NCBI GenBank assembly: GCA_000969725.1
Contig: JXSR01S048336.1
Strand: one strand, 5' to 3'
From: Ophiothrix spiculata
Lineage: Eukaryota > Echinodermata > Ophiuroidea > Amphilepidida > Ophiotrichidae
Length of the DNA stretch: 25,949 nucleotides
The position numbers and the translations under genes are program-made. The notes under the pieces were generated by a model. It searched no databases. It had not been told where the DNA came from and saw nothing but the letters and a program-made list of their open reading frames with translations. This document shows positions 20,158 to 25,949 of this stretch, piece by piece (position 1 is the stretch's first letter; every line of letters starts with the position of its first letter).

Positions 20158-20270
20158 TTGCGTACTGCATCGCATTCAATGTGACACAGTGCGTGCTGCT
20201 TGCCGCGGGCTTTTCTCAGTAGTCGAGCTGTGGACCTCCGCCGTGTTAGGGCTACCGCAGAAATCTAGAG
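20158..20270. other. GC-richer patch of unknown origin
   Basis: This stretch (for example gcttgccgcgggcttttctc) is clearly richer in G, C and CpG than its surroundings. No frame gives a recognisable protein, and it does not look like a tRNA. It could be a fragment of an older element or an unrecognised exon. Confidence 0.3.
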
Positions 20271-20775
20271 AGAATTAGTGTAACAATATTCAGACCCTTG
20301 GGATGAAAGGAAGTTTATCTATCCCCGTAGGGTGCTTGCTCTTGACATTGGCTGAAAATTGATATAAAATAGACATTATATCAATGTACTATTCTGTACC
20401 TTTTAAGGATTACATGGTTTGTAGAAGTGATATTTCTAAAGGAAAGTCTAAGAGAAATGTAATCATTTCGATCAAAAGAGGTCAAGAACTAAATCAAAAG
20501 GTAATTAAAAGTTCATCGATGCATCCAATCATTGTTCACGGTAGAAGGTGATGGGCCGAGGTGACATTTTTGCTTTAGGTATAATACGTTACTAAAGCAT
20601 TAGCCCTTTCATGAACCTTTTTGAACTTTGGGACATAATCAGGGCATAAATTTAGCGAAACAATAGCAAAGGTTTAATTTTGTTAAGTTTTCACATAAGC
20701 TTTCAGAATGTTTTATAAGAGTCAATGAATAATGCAACCGTAGAATCATGAATTGATGTTTAAGGTTGTTAAAGA

Positions 20776-20945
20776 TCTGTCATCACAGTACTATTATAGC
20801 CCAAACGTACGAATAACGGACAAAAGTGTCAAATACTGAACCTGTGACAAACGGGCATCATTGTATTTTTAACGAATTTAGCATATATATACGTAACGGA
20901 CACAATCGTATGGATAACGTATTGTACGTACTTCTACCGAGTCCT
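20776..20945. mobile_element. family H MITE, partial copy 3
   Basis: The sequence catcacagtactattatagc followed by ccaaacgtacgaataacgg matches the left arm of the copy at 5405. Further on, taacggacac and cgtatggataacgtattg match the middle of the copy at 5150. The right arm after about 20945 is not recognisable. Confidence 0.65.
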
Positions 20946-21029
20946 AAGCGCTCTAAGGTCACGATACCGGTATAGGCGCTATACAATTATGTGTACTCAA
21001 AAAATACCTGTTATTAGGTATTGTAGAAT

Positions 21030-21166
21030 ATGGAACCAAGTATCTCTTTAATTGTGGTACAACAGAAAAAAAGTTAAAAAAAATCAAATTTCTCAAATTG
21101 CCTAAACATGCTTGACATTGCAACCGCAGTAGATCGCATTTTTGTGGTGTATTCAACAAAGTTAAT
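21030..21166. repeat. dispersed repeat R, copy 2
   Basis: It matches 19870-19994, best over 21089-21166 (cctaaacatgcttgacattg, tttttgtggtgtattcaaca). The copies differ at many positions, so the duplication is old. Confidence 0.6.
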
Positions 21167-21224
21167 AATTCAGGTCACATTTCTAAACATATCATTAACA
21201 TTCCAAATATTACTCATGAGGGGT

Positions 21225-21645
21225 GCGCTGGAAAAATGAGCGGAAAGTCGTGAATTTCGAAAATGAGTTTATGCCATATTTCAAATGTTCCCTACAATCT
21301 CAGCTTTCGAATAATATATAATATATATGTCATACTTTCTTTCTCCATTGTCCATTTAAAGATCAAAATACAAGGCAGTCCACTGGAATTCTGGTAATAA
21401 ATATTAGTTGCAAATCAATTGTAAGATAACTGATTACTATAGTAAATGATAGCAAAATGTGATAAATTTACCGTGATTAATTACACTTCTAGGCACAATT
21501 GACCTTCGAAACTCGAGGTATAATTCCGGCACTTAAGCATGGATGCGTTTTATGTCAAAAACACCCACCGAAATTCTGCCTTTTCACGATATTTTTACTT
21601 TTTTTTAAATCTTCATTCGCGACTTTCCGCTCATCTTGCCAGAGC
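21225..21645. mobile_element. foldback element with about 30-base terminal repeats
   Basis: The left end GCGCTGGAAAAATGAGCGGA pairs with the right end, whose reverse complement is GCTCTGGCAAGATGAGCGGA; ATGAGCGGAAAGTCG is perfect in both. ACTCATG and CATGAGT just outside may extend the pairing. No clear short target duplication is seen. The plus-strand open frame at 21499-21687 crosses the right end and is not a gene. Confidence 0.7.
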
Positions 21646-21785
21646 AATTTAAGCCACATGAGTGTGGTCACATTTTTAAGAATATGATAATAAATGACCA
21701 GGCCTCTCATTAGAGCCAAACGCGCTTCTCCTGCTCAGAGTGTGGGACCACAGAAATCATACTTCAACAGAGGACTGTAAGGTGT

Positions 21786-21895
21786 TTTCTCACAGATGCA
21801 AAATCTCCATCGATTTTCTTAAAAATTAAGTATTTGGTAGATTTATTTGTGCTAATAAAAATCCTGCAGCTGTAAGCAACTGCATCTGTGAGAAA
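21786..21895. repeat. short inverted-repeat element, 15-base perfect ends
   Basis: tttctcacagatgca at 21786-21800 and tgcatctgtgagaaa at 21881-21895 are exact reverse complements. At 110 bases it could be a very small MITE. I found no target duplication. Confidence 0.6.
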
Positions 21896-23686
21896 TCAAA
21901 TATGGAGCTTGACTATTGAACATAGACATCCTGTCAACTGTGTTCCAGGCACTTCAACATGTCCTCATTTTTAAGGAGGACCTAGAAAAGCGTTTTAAAG
22001 TTTCTCCCGAAGCAAACTTAATTTTTCCTAATTTCCTAGAAAACAAACTTAATTGTCTCTTATTTCATATTCGTTTCTATATTTAAAATACAGAATTTCC
22101 CAACAAATACTGAAATTTCCCTGAAGAATTGTGCATCCAGTTTCCATAAATGTGGGGTTTGGTTTTTTTCAATTTTTCAATTCCGTATCCCTGTTTATGC
22201 TCTGTCAATGGCTCAGTTTAGATGGCATTTTTTCAACATTGACATTATTTACAGGCTGCCCCAAGCAGAGTGACTCTATCACACACCTTCAATTTCATTA
22301 TTCATACGACCTCTTTTCAATAAATTTCAAAAATGATGATCATAAAATGTCGGTTGATGGGAATTAACGACAACAAGACGTAGTCCGGGAGTGCAACAAC
22401 CTCATGAAAATGTCACATAAAAACTCTGATTTTCGTGTATCACAAGTTCAGGCGGTATGGGAATCTATATTTAGCTGAAATATGATAAGATGATGAAAAA
22501 CAATATCTCTGTCATTGCGCTCTGGAGAGTAACCGTCAGATCTACATGTTATATGTTTTAGACAACGATAAAAAATGAAGAAACAATGCCATCGAATATT
22601 TTTTTTATAAATATATCAGGTACAGCTTGCAAATAATTCTTATTTGCACTTCATTAAGTAACTGTTGTAAAAGATACCCGCTGAATATGAAGAATATAAT
22701 ATTGTGCACATTTTCTCAGCTGATTTACGAAAAATGTACCAAACATTTTATCATCTGCTCACCCACTCAATAAAAAAATCAAAAGTATAAAGTGCGATTT
22801 TATTTCAGTGTTTTCTATCTAGAAAGGTACAATGTGAAAAAAAATAAAAAGATGAATATAGTATTGTAATCCCTGACTCTAATATAGGAATTAGGGAAGC
22901 ATGATTAACATGCATGACTTTTTTTACTAAACGTGCACCGGAACTTGGAAAATAATAATATTTCTTTTCTTTATTTTACAGCAGGAAATTCGGAAAGTTG
23001 CCTCTGTTTCTGAAACACCTGGTTCCTGTGAGCGTACATCAAAGCGGAAGTCGTTCCTGAATTCTGTTTGACTTTTGTACAAAACTGTAGACAGAAAAAT
23101 TACTCTTTTCCTTATCCATTTCCTTTTCATTAAGTTTGAAACAATCAATACAAGACAGTTCAAAGACGTATTTCATAAAAAAGCTAAATTTTTAAACAGA
23201 CAAGTTACAGATCTTTTGTTTTTTCCAGACGATTTTTTGTTAATTACTATGATTATACACGCGCCAAAAACTTTGGACAGAACTTGAAGGAAGTGTTGCT
23301 AACAATATAGGTCTTGCAACCGCTGTGTTTCTTTTCACTTTGTGTTATTCTTCCGCTTCTTCATGCTGTGATTAAAAGTTGATAAATACCATGTTTATTA
23401 TGAGAAATATAAGAAATAAGTACAAGGCAACTTGAGACTTTTTTCCAACGTTTTCAACAAAGTTGGAGCAAGGATATAGACCATATCAATAACCCAATCA
23501 TCCAATTTTAAACGTCTGAATGTTATGTTGTCTTCGGCACAAGATTTCATCCAGATTTGCTTTTTGTTTCCTGCATACATTCACTCAAATATCTTCCCAC
23601 TCCAACTTTGGACCAAAGTTGCCATATCTTTATTTTCCAAATAAAGTACGACAGCAGGAGTTTATAGGGTATAATATTTTCCAAAT
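21896..23686. other. AT-rich non-coding stretch
   Basis: No gene is supported. ccaactttgg and caaagttggag near 23460-23620 give a weak inverted pair. Open frames at 22131-22367, 22927-23163, 23075-23287 and 23398-23580 overlap one another on both strands and show no domains. Confidence 0.4.
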
Positions 23687-23711
23687 AATTCAATTCAATT
23701 CAATTCAATTC
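23687..23711. repeat. (AATTC)5 microsatellite
   Basis: Five perfect AATTC units are followed by a short degenerate CTTCAATT tail. The plus-strand open frame at 23520-23786 reads through it and is not a gene. Confidence 0.9.
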
Positions 23712-24000
23712 AACTTCTTCAATTTTATTTTCACGTTTCTCAAAACTCAATTGCACATGTACAACATTTCTCAAAATACATGTTAATGACCGTATATACG
23801 AAAACGTTACATGATGCATTTGGTAACATAAATCTTTATATAGATATATAGTACTAGTATTACCCATTGCTATAGATACATATCCATACTATTTGAAATC
23901 CTCATTAGATTTTTAGTATAATTTTTTCCATAAAAATACATCTAATATAGTAACAACTATGTACATTATCTAATTATTATCAGTAAAAAATACTCAAAGA

Positions 24001-24045
24001 TACACAGAAAATAATAAGCGAGTCAAACTTATTATTTTCTGTGTA
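24001..24045. repeat. perfect 18-base hairpin
   Basis: tacacagaaaataataag (24001-24018) and cttattattttctgtgta (24028-24045) are exact reverse complements around the nine-base loop cgagtcaaa. The arms stop abruptly on both sides. Confidence 0.85.
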
Positions 24046-24207
24046 CATGAAGAGATACTGTGCTTATTGAACTTTTGCTTGTTATGAAAATGACAAAATA
24101 ACAAATCGGAAATAAATGATAGATGGGAGTTGAATATTAAGCACAACAAGAATTCTAAATACATGTGAAACTAGTTTTGTTACGAATAATTAATTTTATT
24201 GGATGCT

Positions 24208-24420
24208 CATTTGCGACTTAAATTGGTAGAACTATCATTCAGTCTTATCAAGACACTCTAATCTCACCTATCCGAGGTAACAACTGCAGCCAGGGCTATG
24301 TGAATCCATACATCAATGCACCCGTTGCCATAGCTGTTTTATTGTACCTCGGGTAAATAAAATTACTGTGTCTTGATGAGAATGTATGGTAATTGAATCT
24401 ACCAATTTTGGTCGCAAAAT
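24208..24420. mobile_element. foldback element with arms of about 100 bases
   Basis: Left-arm blocks ttgcgacttaaattggtaga, atcaagacac, ccgaggta and ggctatg each have a reverse-complement partner in the same order on the right (tctaccaattttggtcgcaa, gtgtcttgat, tacctcgg, catagc). The element is therefore an almost complete inverted duplication with mismatches. The ends are near attgcgac-like motifs, and I could not settle a target duplication. The open frame at 24393-24638 begins in its right end and is not supported. Confidence 0.65.
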
Positions 24421-25530
24421 ATAATTTGATTAAATTAACTATTCTTAACAAATTATTGTTAATACTTTATTGTATCATTGTTTTTATGCTTGAATATTCA
24501 ACTCGCTACTCATTATTTTCAACTTTGTTACCCGTAATCTTGAATCAATTAAAAAATGTACTGTATTTGCCGGGTGTATTTGGCATATTTATTTCACATA
24601 ACTTTAGATCTAGTGCGAGGAAACACGGCAATTTTTAAGTTTGGGGATGCAAGCAATAACAACAACCTAATCCATAACTTTCCTTTTCAAAAGCTTGTTG
24701 TTTAGTACCTTATCAACAACTATGTCGTCCACCGAATATTATTACTCCTCTAATTTTATGTAATTTCATATCTGGTGACTTTTTGCCCTCTGGCCCTGTC
24801 TAAAATGACCAAAGGAAATTGGCTGAGATTGGAAACCGCCTGTAATAACTGACCAATAAAATTAGCTTGTACCATGCTAAGAATCCCAAAGAAGGCCTAC
24901 CTCTCAGATTCATCATTTACGTTGGTATATATTGCATATCTTGCAGCACAGGGTCCAAGGCATGGCAAAGTTGAACGGCCTAGGGGACAAACTTAGTTTC
25001 AACTAGTCAAGCAGTCCTGGAGACTGTATCAGGGGATACCTGTATTGGACAATCTAATTAGAATTTCCGTAAAACTAAGCTTCTATCATCAGTAGACTTC
25101 AATCAAATCTTGCATCATACCCTGTCTACGTACAAATTGTTCCAATTTATCCTTATACAAGGATGATTCGTGTATGGAGACTATCATTGAGTCAGATTAG
25201 AGAGCGGAAGGATTCGACAGCTATGCTTTGTGACACGTTAGCGTTAAAGCGTAACAAAAGTAGTAACCGTTGCATCCTCTTGGAAACATGTCAGATAAAG
25301 AATGTTTATAAAAGTTTTGCAAAGAGGTATCAAGTTTAAGTTCAATAATTCCCTTGTGTAAATATCTAAAAGCTACTCCACCTTTTTATTATGTTATTGG
25401 GCTATCTGTAATCCAAATGATTCACCAAATAGAATTAACATTGAAAAGAGAGGGAAAGAAACCGTGGCACATCCACGGTCTTTCAGGTTCTCAATGAAAC
25501 ATGGATGTTCGAGACCAAGTGTAGCATGAT
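24421..25530. other. AT-rich non-coding stretch
   Basis: No gene or complete element is recognised. A small stem-loop, accgtgg-cacat-ccacggt, lies at about 25461-25480. Confidence 0.4.
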
Positions 25531-25625
25531 AAGGGCTAGGCTAGGTTTGTATATCAATAGGGCTAGGCCTAAGCATAACCTAGTAGGGACTATGGCTAGG
25601 CTAAGCTTAGCACATAGACGCTTAG
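25531..25625. repeat. GGCTAGG/CTTAGC-rich simple tract
   Basis: ggctagg occurs repeatedly (near 25534, 25561 and 25594), interspersed with cctaagc, cctagta and ctaagcttagc. It looks like a degenerate simple repeat. The region after it is rich in GTGAGGTG-type purine motifs. The minus-strand open frame at 25596-25901 is biased by this composition and is not supported as a gene. Confidence 0.5.
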
Positions 25626-25949
25626 CATGTTCATGTTTAGATATGCCTTGCGTAACGTGAGGTCAAGCGAGATGAAGGCGGGAAGAAAGGCGACATTTAA
25701 TGTAGGTGATATATTAGCTGAAGTGAAAAGGTGATGTGAGCTATCGTGAGGTGAAATGAGATAGGATTGGGTTATATTTTTTAAGAATAAAGATCTAAAT
25801 AAAATGACGTTAGGTGCCGAATTTAAACGAGATGATAAAAGCAAAAAGAAGCAGTTGCAGTATCGTTCCGTGGGGTTTACAGTGAGGTATGAATAGGTCA
25901 TGTATGTTAAGGTTGATGAGGTTAAGTTTATAAGGTCGTGATTTAAGAT

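Noticed and set aside
19714..21159. Two minus-strand frames with related peptides (PQKC, CLG-RN), possible paralogous small proteins.
   Set aside because: They come from dispersed repeat R. Similarity covers only part of each frame and the ends are not conserved.
25461..25480. accgtgg-cacat-ccacggt stem-loop as a possible histone-type 3' end.
   Set aside because: Stem and loop sequences do not match the histone mRNA hairpin and no histone gene lies upstream.
25596..25901. 101-residue minus-strand open frame.
   Set aside because: No family resemblance, overlaps a simple repeat tract, and no splice sites or start context support it.

Overview
The window is AT-rich nuclear DNA from an animal, most likely a marine invertebrate. 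A deuterostome such as an echinoderm or hemichordate fits best, but that is an impression from the gene family and repeat style, not proof. The evidence for a metazoan is: very low coding density, a gene with a textbook spliceosomal 3' splice site just upstream of its ATG, many short inverted-repeat elements (MITEs), microsatellites and an assembly gap. There are no operons, ribosome binding sites or other prokaryotic features.

Only one convincing gene is present. It lies on the minus strand at 6288-7139 and encodes a 283-residue P-loop sulfotransferase-like protein, read without a stop from an ATG in good context to TGA. A pyrimidine-rich acceptor ends at 7191, 51 bases before the ATG, so the whole reading frame probably sits in one exon, with the 5' leader continued in one or more exons further right. 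A possible AATAAA lies about 200 bases past the stop. A weak frame-broken relic at 15893-16132 may derive from a leucine-rich repeat gene.

The rest is repeats and unassigned AT-rich sequence. Left region (1-6080): a hAT-like MITE carrying G and C homopolymers (738-1084), a MITE with a perfect 8-base target duplication (1211-1557), a cluster of small ACTC/GAGT stem-loops (1764-2130), a degenerate repeat of about 170 bases (2983-3350), a TA-flanked MITE (3987-4419), a TTA-flanked MITE (4838-5096), and two abutting copies of a TAA-flanked MITE (5150-5643). Gene region (6081-7700): the sulfotransferase-like gene, with a diverged foldback element at 7349-7684 in the presumed intron. Middle (7700-15320): AT-rich DNA with small palindromes, a 35-base exact direct repeat (10555 and 12400) and a 765-base run of N (12509-13273). 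Right region: a pentanucleotide microsatellite (15326-15380), a second copy of the TA-flanked MITE sharing its flanking TA with a related MITE (16414-17256), a further copy of the TAA-flanked family (20776-20945), a diverged repeat pair (19870 and 21030), several foldback elements (21225-21645, 21786-21895, 24208-24420), a perfect 18-base hairpin (24001-24045) and a TAGGC-rich tract (25531-25625).

I see no multi-gene system here. The most interesting material is the MITE landscape: at least seven inverted-repeat elements, some with readable target duplications, and a shared core motif linking elements with otherwise different sequences.
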